Source of the DNA: Purpureocillium takamizusanense | Taxonomy: Eukaryota > Ascomycota > Sordariomycetes > Hypocreales > Ophiocordycipitaceae | NCBI RefSeq assembly: GCF_022605165.1 | Contig: NC_063078.1 | Coordinates: 930,001 to 994,000 of the forward strand | Reading direction: 5' to 3' | Length of the DNA stretch: 64,000 bases | Part shown: positions 11,594 through 23,415 of the stretch, in pieces | How positions within the stretch are numbered: position 1 is the stretch's first letter | Layout of the letters: each line of letters opens with the position of its first letter | Position numbers and translations under genes: made by a program | Notes under the pieces: generated by a model | Told to the model about the DNA's origin: nothing | What the model saw: the letters and a program-made list of their open reading frames with translations, nothing else | Database searches by the model: none

Positions 11594-12682
11594 TCATGCC
11601 TCGTTGTTGCTGCTGTTGCTGTCGTTGTTGTCCCTGCGCTTCAGCACGGCGACAACCAGCCACCGCTTGCGCACCGTGACGTCGTCCTCGCGGTCCCACG
11701 ACCACTCCCGCTCGCGCCCGTCGCAGTCCCTCTCCCAGATGCGCTCGACCTCGAGGTCCGCCCGCGCCAGCGCCGCCTCGTCGAAGAAGCCGCGCATCTT
11801 CTCGCGCCCCGTGTGGAACCCGGCCACCACCCAGCACCGTGCCGCCGCCGCCGCCGCTGCTGCTGCCTCCACGGAGGATGAGGAGGGGGATGAGGAGGAG
11901 GCGGAGGCGGACAAAGAGGTAGAGAAGGAGGAGGAGGAGTCGCCGCACGGCCGCCGCCGCAGAAAGTGGTCAATGGACCGATGGAGGTTCTCGTGCTGCC
12001 AAGGCATCCATAGACAGTCCGCGACCAGCACGCGGTCCATGGCGTGCCGGTTCGCCGCGAGGAAGGCGTCGTCGTCGGGCAGCTCCCCCCACGAGTGGCC
12101 CGTCACCAGGGCCGACGACGCCGGCGTCACGGCGTGCTCGCCCCCGGTCGGCGCCAGCGACGGTCGGATGTTGCGCGCAATGTTCTCCCGGAGCGTCTTG
12201 ATGACCGCCGGCGCCGGGTAGTCGGTGACGACGAGGCGCTCCGCGCCCAGCAGGCCCGCCATCATGCTCGGCAGCGCCGTGCCCGCGCCCAGCTCCGCGA
12301 CGGCCTTGCCGCGGACGTCGAAGCTCACGCCCTCGCCAAGTCCCGGCACCACACGCGCCCCGTCCTCGCCGTTGCCGCCGCCGGGGTGCAATTCCGCGTC
12401 CTCGACGCCCAGCGTGTCCCTCTCCACCAGCTCGGCTAGCAGCAGGCTCGCGTTCCACAGGTAGTGGCTGAACAGCCGGCGGTCCGTCTCCCCCTCCGGG
12501 TCGGCCAGGTCCAGGAGCAGCGGCCGCGGCAGGTGCGGCGACGCATACACCAGGCTGTGCTCCGCGTCTCCGTGCTGGTTGGTCACGTCATCCGGGAAGA
12601 TGACACCCAGCGACGTGGACAGGTAGTCTTCCGGACCTGAGGGCTCACTGCCCTTGAGGGAGATGCGCGAGGTGAGCGCCAT
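11594..12682 (-). CDS. EFM7: Protein N-terminal and lysine methyltransferase EFM7 (Nnt1)
   Basis: A single exon of 362 aa forms a seven-beta-strand SAM methyltransferase of the METTL21 type. Motif I is VAELGAGTALPSMMAGLLGA, followed by the acidic strand end VVTDYP; the post-II motif is ADCLWMPWQHENL. The early segment FSHYLWNASLLLAELVE is typical of the family. In yeast, Efm7 methylates the N-terminus and Lys2 of elongation factor 1A, and many fungal annotations still say nicotinamide N-methyltransferase. The product should be cytosolic. Unusual here is a Ser-rich then poly-Ala insert at about residues 250-286, between the post-II motif and the last strands (CWVVAGFHTGR), which makes the protein longer than most homologues. 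The C-terminus is an Asn/Ser-rich tail. Confidence 0.88.
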   Translation of the reverse strand: MALTSRISLKGSEPSGPEDYLSTSLGVIFPDDVTNQHGDAEHSLVYASPHLPRPLLLDLADPEGETDRRLFSHYLWNASLLLAELVERDTLGVEDAELHPGGGNGEDGARVVPGLGEGVSFDVRGKAVAELGAGTALPSMMAGLLGAERLVVTDYPAPAVIKTLRENIARNIRPSLAPTGGEHAVTPASSALVTGHSWGELPDDDAFLAANRHAMDRVLVADCLWMPWQHENLHRSIDHFLRRRPCGDSSSSFSTSLSASASSSSPSSSSVEAAAAAAAAARCWVVAGFHTGREKMRGFFDEAALARADLEVERIWERDCDGREREWSWDREDDVTVRKRWLVVAVLKRRDNNDSNSSNNEA

Positions 12683-13718
12683 GGGCGCGTGATTCGTGTG
12701 AGTCGACGCCGCGCGGGCGGGCGGGCGGGCAGCACGGAATCACTGAGGGAGCGCTGTGTTGCGTGAGTTGGCTGCCTGGTCGTTTAATCAAGGCAGGGTC
12801 AATGAGAACCGCTGTGGTGTCGCGTCTTCGTCCGTGGTCGCCTGTCCAAAGAGGTTCGTTCAGGTCCTCGACAACAGCTTGGGCTCAAGTAGGCAGTATC
12901 AGCCTGGTGCTGCAGCACTGGAAAAGGGCTCTTTTTGGGGGGGCCGCTGTGACTCACGAGGATCACTTGGGCGGCTTCTTTTGAAGATGCCAGTCGGCTA
13001 TACTCACAAGGCTTCTTGACTGTGAGAATGTAATAAACCGACCAAGGGAGTGAGGGCAGTCGTTTATGGTGGGGGAGGGGCAATGTTTGGGTAGGTCCAA
13101 AATTTGATGCTGGCGACCCGCCCCCCCCCCGAATTGGCCAGCCACCACCGCCCAAGCCTCCAACAAGCCTCCTTCTACCATCGTGCAACAACATGATTCA
13201 AAAACTTACAACAACAAACAAACATACACACACACACACACAAGGCATTGGCGCCGGCTTGTGCTTAGTGCGCGGTTTGAGACGCTGAGCTGACACGAGG
13301 GAAATGAGCATTCGCTCCCTTGGGAGATTAACGATCAAAGTTGATATTACAGTCGAATCGAGGCCGACTGCCAATCAATGCGACCCTACTCGCAGAGAAA
13401 CCTCAGGGTATCAAGTACATCGCCTCACTCCTGGCCAAAGAGGAGTCCCTAGTTGGCATGGCCCATCCAAGTCGTCAAAGAACCAAACCCGGCACCAACA
13501 GGAAAACAAGGGGGAAAGCAAATCCCAACATTATTGGCCCCAAACACCGTCCCTGCCGTCAACCCTGAAACCGTTGGATATCCCGTAGAATTCTCGTGCG
13601 CCGTCCGCCATGCTTCCATCTAAGTGGTCAAGTGGTATTCTTCCCATGAAGCCTAAACTCCCAGTCTCGTGTTTCGCGGGAAGATAGGATGATTGTTGTT
13701 GATCCAGTACATGTGTCA
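12683..13718. other. Intergenic region (EFM7 5' side / CON7 3' side)
   Basis: It contains the EFM7 promoter and the CON7 3' UTR. Visible repeats are a run of 10 C at 13121-13130 and (AC)n at 13226-13242. No credible gene is seen on either strand. Confidence 0.5.
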
Positions 13719-16700
13719 TTAGATGGAGGCAGTGTTGGTCTCCAGCATCTCCTTCATCTCCGTGAGCTGCTCCTCGGTCGGGTCATCCGAGATCCACGGG
13801 CCCTTCTCGTCTTCCGTGGCGCCCAGGAAGCCCTCGGCGCGCTTCAGCGTCTGGACGTCCAGGTCCGTCACGTATGACTTGCCATCCGACAGCTTGATGC
13901 GCACCTCGTGATCCGTGGAGAGCATCATGTCGTCCTTGGCCAGGCGGCGAGGGCCGTCGAACACCGCCATGATGCGCTTCTTCATGTTCATCTGCCCCTT
14001 GTCAAACCCCCAAGACGACGGGTAGTCGCGGCGGTTTTTCCGACCGCGAGCCTTGGTGGCGAGCGGGACGCCGCCGCGCGAGTGGGTCATGCCACGCGAC
14101 TTCTGGACACCATTGGGGGGGTTCGACTTCTTCTTGGTCGAGGGGGACGAGTTGGCTCTTGACGTAGTCTCATCGGCGTCGTTGTCGTCCTCCATCTCCT
14201 CGTCATCCTCGTCCTCCTCCGTCTGGACCGTCTGCGTGGTCGTGGGCAAGTTGTTCTTCTCGAGTGTCTGGTGGACGCTCTTGTCGTTCTCAACCTCGGC
14301 CAGGCGCTGAGCGTTTATGGCCTCGGCCGGGTCCTCCTGCTGCACAATGCGCAGCACACAGTCGTCCAGATGCTCGTAGAAGTCCTGCGCATTGGAGAAG
14401 GTCTGAGAGCAAGTGCTGCACTTGCCAGTAGCATCGGGTGCGTAGCCAGTCAGCTTCTTGCCAGCGCTGACGCCAGTAGGTGTCTTCTTGCGGCTGTTGG
14501 GCGGCGTCTGCTCCACGCCATGAACCGCAGTCAGATGCCTCTTGAAGACGTCTGCTCTGTTGAACGACTTCTCCGCGGGGGAGCCGGATCCGGGACAAAA
14601 GCCGCACACCATGGTGCCCTTGTAGTGCGTCAGGGTGTGGCGGTTCTTGTCGTACTTGCGAGCAAAGCCTTTGACGTGATACTCGCAAGTCTGGATGGGG
14701 CACTTCTCGGGGCGCTCATTCTGGTGTGTGAGCATGTGCGCCTTGAGGTCCTTGAAGACCTTGCCGCAGTCGGGGTAGGTGCAGCGCTGCTTCTCCTTGG
14801 TCTCGTCGTTGCTGTGGTACTCGGCGGAGCCAGGCGAAATGAAGCCGCCGGGCATGCTGACGCGACGGCCCGTGTCCATGGGCGCCCCATAAGGGCTACC
14901 AGCGAAGCCGGCCTGGAAGGGCCCATTGTGGAGGTAGGGTGAGGAGCTGTTGGTGCGGAGGAGATTGGGCTGAGGCGACGAGGAGACAGAAGGCGAGGGG
15001 ACGAAGGGATTCGGCGCATGCTGAAAATGGCCGTCATAGGGCGAAATGGCCATGGGTGGACGCGCGATCTCGGGATGGATCAAGGACGGGTCTGAGCCGC
15101 GAGGAAGAGAGTCAGCAAGCATGATTAGCCGAGGGCGTCACACCGAGAACGACGGCGATGTTGGCAACGACAGCGGCGACGGGATGGTCTAGAAACGCAT
15201 CGCAGCACGCGGGCACATGGACGAGACGGGAGGATGAGCTCGGGCCCGGCTGACGATGACGACACAGGGAATTGTAGGTCAAGGTGTTTGGTGAAGATGA
15301 GGTGCGTGGTGGGAGAGCGGGAACACGGCAGGCCGTCCGGCCGCCCGCCCGCCGGCAGTGGAGCTGGTGGTGGTGGTGGGTGGGTGGACGGCTGCCTCCC
15401 CAGCAGGCTAGGGGCAATGGAGGGCAGGGCAGGGGCAGGGTCCGGGGGCAGGGCAGGCCTGGGAGCGCCGACAGCCCACCCTCCACTTGGCGGAGCGGGA
15501 GAGCGCTCTCAGTGGCTGCGCTGCCCTGCACTCCAATGCACTGCACTGGGTTGCGCTGGGCTGGGCTGCACTGCACTGCACTGCACGTCTGCGCGGTGCA
15601 TCCGTCTCCGTGGGCGGGGCTCGCGGTTGAGCCAGCGGACCACTGCGACGCGGCTCAGGCACCACATCATTGACGACGGTGCCTCCAGGAGCGGGTACCA
15701 CTTCCCAAAAGGTCTCAGGCGCAGCGTGCGTAGCCAGCTGAGCAGCGGAGCCACCATGCAGGGCCACCCACTGAGGGAAGACCGTCCAGTTGAGGCCGTG
15801 AGACCCCCAATGTGAAAAGTGATCAAGGCGCGCCCGAATATGCTTGCGCGGAGGCACCGATGTCAAGGGCAACGAGGGCCGAAAGATGCCCATCAAAATC
15901 TTGCCCAAGGGCCAGCCAGGTACGGGGTAAAAAGAAAAAACGGTGCGGCAGGGGTGGGGAGGTGCTGCTGCAGCAATGCCTGCGGTCGGTCGTGCCGGCC
16001 AACACTCAGGCACGGAAAACCTTCTGTTGGACCTTGCGCTTGCAACGACCTGCAACGGCCGGGTCGCCGGCGTGGGGGCGAGCGGTCCAAGCAGGTGGGA
16101 ACGCAGCGCAATGCCCCCCGAAAGGTTATCTCGAGCCGCGTGTGTGGGAACAGTGGAGGTGACCAAGGCTCGAGAGAAAGGAAAGAAAATGACACTACTC
16201 ACCAACGAATGTCTTCGTCTGCGAAGCTGCAAAGTTGAAGGCGCCCAGGTCTTCCATGCTCGTGCCGGGGAAGTACTCGGTGCCTGTAATGTAGTCGTTG
16301 CCAACAATGCTTGGCTGCACAGCCATGCCCTGTGCGTTCCACTCGGCGACGCCGCCGAGTTGGCCGTGGTTGGACTGAGGCGAGCCGATGGCCGATGAGG
16401 GTGCTGATGGCGCAGAAGCCGAGGAAAGGCTCGAGGATGGCAATCGCATGTCGCTGTCGTCATGGTACGATCCCGGCGAGGCACGACCGTTGACGAGGTA
16501 GTTTGGGGTGTCGGCGTAGAGCGAGGCTTCGAAGCCCATGGTCGTCGCGGCCGGATAGGCGTCCTGGCCTGAGCGCGGGAAGCCGGCGCCAAAGGCACTA
16601 TCGGCAGTGAGGCCCATATCCATTGGCGGAGACGTGAAGGCGTGCTGAGGAGGCTCGGGATAGCTTTGTTGCTGATGCTGGAACATGTGGAACGGTTGCT

Positions 16701-16728
16701 CGGCCATGGCGGCCATAGTGCGTCTCAT
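13719..16728 (-). CDS. Con7-like C2H2 zinc-finger transcription factor
   Basis: Two exons, 16728-16203 and 15091-13719, encode 632 aa, joined in phase 1 (FVG / DPSLIHPEIA) across an 1,111-bp intron with a GTGAGT donor and GCTCAG acceptor. The N-terminal half is Gln/Ser/Pro-rich. The finger block is CTYPDCGKVFKDLKAHMLTH (about 279-298), a second finger CPIQTC...HTLTH (about 296-321), a third CGFCPGSG...HLTAVH (about 328-356), and a degenerate CSTC...HLDDC (about 390-410). An acidic EDEDDEEMEDD stretch and basic segments follow. The finger block matches what I recall of Con7, a regulator of conidiation, morphogenesis and infection genes first described in Magnaporthe; a database match is still needed. 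The start could also be MAAMAEQ at 16716 or MAEQ at 16707. Confidence 0.8.
15092..16202 (-). other. Unusually long intron of the CON7-like gene
   Basis: At 1,111 bases this is more than ten times the other introns in the window. It includes a G-quadruplex-type tract on the + strand (15411-15453) and a TGCAC/CTGGG repeat at about 15550-15586. I found no intermediate exon that keeps the phase and looks like protein, but an alternative first exon or internal promoter inside it is possible. Confidence 0.7.
15411..15453 (+). repeat. G-quadruplex-type motif in the CON7 intron
   Basis: Seven runs of three or more G are separated by loops of 2-7 bases (GGGG, GGG, GGG, GGGG, GGG, GGGGG, GGG). They lie on the template strand for CON7, so the transcript would be C-rich here. 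Confidence 0.6.
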
Positions 16729-16754
16729 TCAAGGGAGTTTCTCTGCTCGAACAT
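16725..16754 (-). promoter_or_regulatory. Upstream ORF overlapping the CON7 start codon
   Basis: ATG at 16754 begins a nine-codon frame (MFEQRNSLE). Its TGA (16727-16725) overlaps the CON7 ATG at 16728-16726 as ATGA. If this AUG is in the mRNA, CON7 would be translated by reinitiation from the first ATG or by leaky scanning to the ATGs at 16716 and 16707. Confidence 0.5.
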
Positions 16755-17683
16755 GGTCAGCGGCCGCGGTTCTCTGGTGTGGGCGGATGCCACGTTATTT
16801 GAACCAGTTCCTCACCCTTTGAAATTGTGCTTTTTTCCCACGTTCGAATGTGTCACAAGAATGGTGTCTCACGGGGCCGCCGAGGAACTGTGGCGGGGCC
16901 TCGGGAGAGTCGCGGGCAGGGGAGGGTCGAGGTTGCGATTATGACGTGCCCTGGTAGTGTCTCGTGCCGCGCTGCCTCCCTTTGTTGTCCCAAAAGGGTG
17001 CTGCTGCTGGGCAATGGGAAACTGCTGGATATATTTTTTTTCTTTCCGTCTCGTCCTCACAGGTATAGTGGTGGTCAAGCCCCAGTGTTGTTGCTATCGA
17101 TCAAGTCGCAAACGCAAGCAGGTCGCGCGAGGCGGGCCGGCGAGGAGCAGAGCACAGCAGCGAGGTGCAGTGTTATTCTCACGCGGACTAGGGCGTAATG
17201 GGTTGTGATCTGCCAACGAGTGAAGCTGTCGTAGAGTTGCAACGTCAGGCAAGGCAGTTGAGCTTTGTCGATGAGAGGCTTGTGTGTCCGTCCGAAGCTT
17301 TGGGACGTTGGGGGCCCCACGAAGTAGATATAGGCAACGTGCATCCGGGTTGCCAAAGGACTGGGCCCAGCCGGACGGGATCGACCTCAAGGAGGGAGTC
17401 AAACGATGCTAGGCAATGGTTTACTATCGTAGGGCAGAGAAGGGGGGAGTGCCAGCCTCATCCGGGGGGGCGGTTCCCAAGGGCATGGGGAGGGGTGTGC
17501 GAAGGCGCCGCGGCGTGAGATCTGGAGGTGGGAAGGAAAAGACGGCATCCAACAGCGGGCTAATTCAGGACTCGAGAGAGCCCTGCGCTTGCGCATCCCG
17601 GCGGGGATGGAGGGGGGGCGGCCTCCAGGGAGGGGGTGCACAAATGCCCGGCCGGGCGTGAAGATGCGTTGGTGTCGATTGAA

Positions 17684-17714
17684 GGGGAGGGAGGGGTGCC
17701 GGGGGGCGTGTGGG
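17684..17714 (+). repeat. G-quadruplex-type motif upstream of CON7
   Basis: Five G runs (GGGG, GGG, GGGG, GGGGGG, GGG) have loops of 1-5 bases on the template strand about 1 kb upstream of the CON7 start. Confidence 0.55.
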
Positions 17715-20700
17715 TTCCGTGAAGAAGGTTGATGATAATGGCGGTAGAGGGGGGGTCTAGCATCTGGGCTGGGCTCCAGCTCTCGCTGGACCGGTGTGGT
17801 GGGATGTGGTGGGAGCAGAGGGGGGGGGAGGGAGATCGTCTTGTCCGGCTGGCAGAGGGAAAGGGTAAGCGTGCAGGTAAAGGTAGGTGGTAGGCCCAAG
17901 TAGCGGTACGCGAGAGGGGAAGGCAGCCCGCCCAGGTTCGGGGGGAGGGCACTCAGGCGGCTCAGTGGACGCAAGGTTGCCGCCGGCGAGTCCAGACCGT
18001 CCTCCAGGCGGTCGACGGCCCCAGCCTTCAGAGGCATGGGGGGAGGTAGGGGAGGGAACACGAGTGCCCTGACAAGGTCGAGGTACCGACCCGAAGAACG
18101 AGCAGCCCGGACCAGTCCCAGTCACTGCTGCTGGCCAATGCTCCGGCCGCAGCAAGCACGGCCCAGGCGATGGGCGATGCGCGGCGACCTTCAGGGGGTT
18201 CCCGGCATGATAGGGGGGGGTTCCCACTGCCACCACAGACCAACCACTGCACAACCTTGAACGCAGGGCAGGGCAAGGTAGGGTAGGGTTTGAGTACGTA
18301 CCGAGCCTGGGTATCGGACGAGCTAGTCCCAAAGTAGAAAGGTCGTGTGCCGAGAGCCAGCGAACTCCAGAGCTTCCCACTCTCGTGCGGCTCGTGGGCA
18401 GTGAATGGGCTCAAGAACCAGACGTGCGTGTCCCATGTCGAAATTCGACTGCTTGTGGCTTCATCCCCCCCCCCTCCCCTTCTCCTTCTTCCCTCCCCAT
18501 CTGCTCTGCCCCCACAAACCGGTCGCGGCAGAAGGGGATGGATGGCGGGCGAGTGGCATCGCATGGCTTTGGCATGTCATGGCACGGCCGTTGTGGGCGT
18601 ACCGCGCATCCATTACTGGCAGAATCCTGCACAACTATCATGTTGGTCTGAGACACACATGACCCGCGCGGACTGGCGTGTGGTGTCTCTGAGGGGGGGA
18701 AGGGAAGCATAATTGCTTTTTCCACACATGCTGCTCCTCAGTCTGGGACCCTGCTGGCGCTGCTCCCGCCCGTCCCGCTCGCTGGTGCCAAAGAAAGGGG
18801 ACAGACGGTCTATAGATAGGTGGAACATGGGGGACCGGGCAGCCACCCGTGTAGAGCGCCGGAATGAGTCGACTGGCATGTCTCGACTGGCATGCGAGCC
18901 AAAGTGACCGGGCTGACGCCAAAGCTGCGACGGATGATGGGTGGTGGCGTCTCGCCCCTCAGAGAGGGCCAGAGCAGCCAGCATCTGCTCATGGACGCAC
19001 ATGTACTGTATGTACGCCTGAGGCAGGGAGAGCAAGCGTGGAACGAGCTCCAAAAGCAGGTCCTTGGTAAAGTATGCGAGGCAGACTGACTGACATGGTG
19101 CTACTACAGACTGGACGGACACACAGACGCGGCAGCGAGACAAGGCGTGGTCTGGTCCGCCTTTCCCTCCTCCCCTTCTCCATTCGGTGATGTGATGTGG
19201 CCCTCTCACTGAGATTGAACGGCGATGTCCCACTGACCCGGTCGCCAGTGGCTGCAGGCTTCCAATCCGTGCAGAGGGGAGGGGGGCCCGCCCGTGTGGG
19301 CGAACGCTCTGCATCTCATCCATCGTTAAGGTACAGGGCCCCGGTGACCACCAGCAACAACAGCCCGAGCCCACTGGCACAGCGGGCAGGGATCCCTTGG
19401 ACGGATTGCCACGGCCCCGAGGCAGCGGCGGATCGCCCGCTGGCCACTGCACCCATCTGGCACCCACTGTAACCCACTGGGCTGCCCGTCGACATGTCAG
19501 AAAAGAAAAGACGGGAAGGCTTGTTGTCCAACGTCGCACCGGCGGCGCCGGCGCCGGCGGCGGCCGTCACAGCACACCTACCTACCCTCTACCACCAAGT
19601 CAGTATCTAGGTAGTGACTCGTCTCGATTCGCCCTCCTCGGTGTTGCGTCTTCCTGGCTCACATAACATGTTGCTACACAGGGCTGTGCGTGTCGTGCTC
19701 GGAGCGCGAGCGCGAGCGCGATTGCCAGCGCGTTGCCGGGACCAACGCGGGCGGAGGTTTGCCTCAAAGAGTTGTCGCCACGGCGGACCATGACGCCTCG
19801 CCGTCGTTGTCGTCGTCGTCGCCGCCGCCACCGCGATCACGACTCTTGCTTGGCCTTGGCCTGCGCGTCTTCTCGTGTCACAGCGGGGGGGCCTGTTGGG
19901 CACATTGGATCCCGCTCGGGTCTCCCCTGTACCGTGAGTCCGTGCCCTTTCCGCGGCAGCGCTGTTTTCTTTCCGTGCCTACATCTAGGTTCCAACGTAG
20001 TTAGCAGCAAGTGAGTAGGTAGTTACTACTAATAAGGTATGGAAAGTGGTAGCCAGCATTGTCCCGGGCCGCAATTACAGTGAAAGTTCCGCTTAGGGGC
20101 GGAAACGGGTGCTTGGATGCCCCGCGCCTGTGATGCCAGGGCCACTCCGGGTACTAGGTATGAGCCGCTGGAAGGCTTTGCCGGCTGACCGGCCTTGAAA
20201 TTCCAAGTTACCTCTGGAAGGGAACAAACCTGCACACTGACAGTGGCAGTGGGCACCACCACACCGTTCTGTCAAAGTCGTTCCATCCCTATTCCTTGAC
20301 AAAGTCCGAACCTTGGCGCATAACAACGCCAGAGTTCATCGACATGCCGCTTCCTCGCAGCAGTCAGCAGGGTGTCACGCATCAGGATCTGGGTGCTCCT
20401 GCGCATCGTCATCTGCTCGTGTCTCTTGTGTTGCATCTCGAGCCCCAATTGGCTTCGCTCACCATGACACACGCCGCCAACCAGCTCCGACGGATGCGCC
20501 CAGCCGGGGGTGCGTGGGGAGGGAAGGGGGAGGGACGGAGTGAGCAGCACGGCCGGCAAACTAAACTACTACGTACCTTGCCCCGTCTATCCTTGGTTGC
20601 CGTGTCATCACGGGCCCAAGTTTCCCGTGTTCAACCGTCTCGCGCCAGATCGCCTGGCGAACCGCCAGTGGTGGATGCAGCAGCTTCCGCATCCACCACC

Positions 20701-20945
20701 AAAAGTTGTAATGTGTCTCCAGACAAGTTATTCTGCTCCGCGTCAGGACGTACGTGCCATCTCTCGCCCCGTGTGTGCGCGCGCCCCGGCTTTGCTTTCG
20801 TTATCCATCGTCATCGCACTGCTAGGCGTTGCCCAGGCGCAATGTCACACGGGGCCGACGGCGCTCCCGGCATGTGCGCGCGCACCTGCCGTCCGTCCGT
20901 CGCTGGCGTGCGGGCTAAGGCGTCATCGACTAACAGCCGAATCTG

Positions 20946-20956
20946 CCCCCCCCCCC
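20946..20956. repeat. C homopolymer, 11 bases
   Basis: It is one of several long G or C runs in the gene-free interval. Confidence 0.8.
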
Positions 20957-23384
20957 GTCCCCTCTTTCTAGCGGGGACCGACCCCCCAGCGTCTGCCTGC
21001 CGGGCGCAATGGGCAAGGCAACGGCTTGCCCCGAGCACACCTAGTGATATGGCAGCCAGATTTTCCTTTCCGCTAATTACCCCGGCTTCCAAGTTGGCCG
21101 TGCCCAAGAAGAGGGGGGTAGTGTAACCCGCGTGCACTGCTGCTGCTGCTGCACCCCGAGGAAGCGCATCGTCCCATGTAACGCCTCTCTCAGAGTGAGA
21201 CGCCGACGACGACGACAACGACGACGACGCGATTAAACGCGGGTACGAGCCTTGCCACGCCATCAGCAAATTCACCGCCATACATCCATGGGCCACCGTC
21301 CAAGGCGTCTCCGCCCAGTGTGGCCCGATACTGCTCCCCAAAGCCCGGACTGTGACTCGCCCACGTACGAGCGCAAGTGCAACTAACTACCTTGCGCTAC
21401 CTAGTTAGCAGGCCGCGATACTCGTTCGTTCGTCCAGGGCACGCACGCCGATGATGGGACACGCCGAGACCAAGCCAGTTCGCCTGCCCAGCCAAAAACT
21501 CGCTTACCGTTTCCCACGTTAGTTAGCCCCAACGGTGGAGTGTTGATTAACCTTTGATCTGTAGCGGGGAGCTCGGCATCAAGATCAACCTCGCCCCCTT
21601 TTTACCGCCACCCGTGGATGAAATGTGCCGTTGAGACCCCCGCATGCGCGCTATGGTCGGTGGTTGGCTGCCCGTTATGTACTGGGGCTTGACACACGCC
21701 TTAAACCAGGAGACCCCGGCAGAGCCTTCTTGTCGTGGCAGCAGCACCAGCAGGGAGGGAAAGGGTGATGCGGCTCTGCGGTCGCGAGTCTCTCGCCAGC
21801 GTCGCGAGGCAGGGCAAGACAGGAGATTCTCCTTCCGAGGCCTCCCCCCCGCGCACGTCGACATATCCCGGCGAAGTCATTTCCAAGCCTGAGGCGTCAC
21901 CCACTTGTATCCTATTGAAGCTTGGGCGGAACATGGTTGTGGAACATATGGTTCTCCCGCCCTGCACGCAAAACAACACCCACTAAACCGAGGAGACAAA
22001 CAAGAACGGCCTTGGCGCTGGGCGCTGGTGCGGTGCCACGTCTGAATTGAATCGCGACGAAAGGCAGTCCTATCTATCTGCCTCTTGTTGTACCAACGGC
22101 GCTAGACTTGCGAGTCGTTCGCAACTAAAAGGAAGCAGGCTCATCAGCCAATAAAGGCAGCTCTGGTCAAAACGTCAGAGGTGGAGAATGGAGTGGCGTT
22201 CGTCCTGCCTGTCTCCTCTCCTCCTGTGATTCCCCGTCTGTACGAACCAGAGGGCGACGCACAGGGCGCACGAGGAGGTTGGTGGAGGTAAACGCGCGCG
22301 CCTAGTTTTGGGAGGGCAAGACACGACGTACAAGGTACTGTACTTTGCACAAGCATTTCGGTGTTGTCGGGGGTCGTCTCGCGAGGACTCCGTTGCAGAT
22401 ACCGAAGGAGGACGTGATATTGTGATGGACGTGGACGTGCCTTGCCCTGCCCCAGACGATGTCCCAAATCACGCTTTCTTCGTTCGACAAAGGCGGTTGG
22501 TTCTGTTCTGTGACCGAGGGCCCGTGGAGAGTGGATTGCGCGGCATCTTTTCCTGGCTCCCCCTTGTGAGGTGGATATCTCGCTGTGGGCACTCGCGCAG
22601 AACGAGTCCCTAAGAAGAATAGTGCGCAGCCTGGGGCGAAGCGATCAACGCCGGATTCGGCCAGAGAGATTCAACTTCTGGCGGCAATTCTCCAGATGAA
22701 TGGTTGACGTGCGAGCAAGCCGTACTACGTATCAGTAGTGGACGTGCGCCGCGCAGGGAGCGGTGCGTTTGACCCCGGTCACGTACAAGGTATCACCAAC
22801 GAATCAGTTGTATTTTTCGCGGCGGGGGGTGAGGGGAGCGACATCCTGATCCCTGGGGGGCACACAGTACCTGCTCGATGTGCCCAGGAGGCGCGGAAGC
22901 CAAATTTTAAAAAAAGAAGCGGTGTCCTATCGCAGGAATGCTCACATCCACATCCTTCGTGGTACCTATTATATTACGTAGCCACCAAGGTAAAGGTCCC
23001 AGAGACTATGTTGTTGCATCATCAGCAGATATAGCGTCCGGGTTGGTCCTGTCCTCGTCTTGATCGCACGCACGCACCAATGGCCGACAGACCGCTCTCT
23101 GTCACACAATTGTTTGTATGTTGCATGTAGTACCCACGAACACACCATTCGACCCGAAAGTGACCTGTCCATGAGCGCACCTCTCAGGCTGGTCTGATCC
23201 GACATGCAGCACAATGCAACGCACTGTCATATGATGCAGTGACATCCAAATCCAACGCCGTACTGTCGTGGTGTTTCTCCTCGTCGACATGTGAGGGTTC
23301 ATCTGGCTCCGCGGTTGGTTGCGTTGCCCGTGTCCTGGCAGCACACCAACACCTCTCTGTGTGCAGTTTGACGGAGACGTCGTC

Positions 23385-23415
23385 GTGGTGGTGGTGGTGG
23401 TGGTGGTGGTGGTGG
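23385..23415. repeat. (GTG)n microsatellite
   Basis: About ten trinucleotide units in a row. Frames through it read poly-Val, poly-Trp or, in reverse, poly-Thr or poly-Pro, and are not real proteins. Confidence 0.85.

Noticed and set aside
11604..12221. 205-codon + frame opposite EFM7
   Set aside because: It is an antisense shadow of the methyltransferase, driven by high third-position GC.
15408..16598. 396-codon minus frame across the CON7 first exon and intron
   Set aside because: It is out of frame with the zinc-finger protein and reads as Pro/Ser/Arg low complexity.
17399..19539. Minus frames of 220, 207 and 308 codons upstream of CON7
   Set aside because: They are Pro/Ser-rich readings of pyrimidine tracts with no domain; a leader or promoter explains them better.
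20296..21126. 276-codon + frame and an embedded signal-peptide-like stretch near 20.8 kb
   Set aside because: The hydrophobic segment is far from any start, and the rest has no domain or codon bias.
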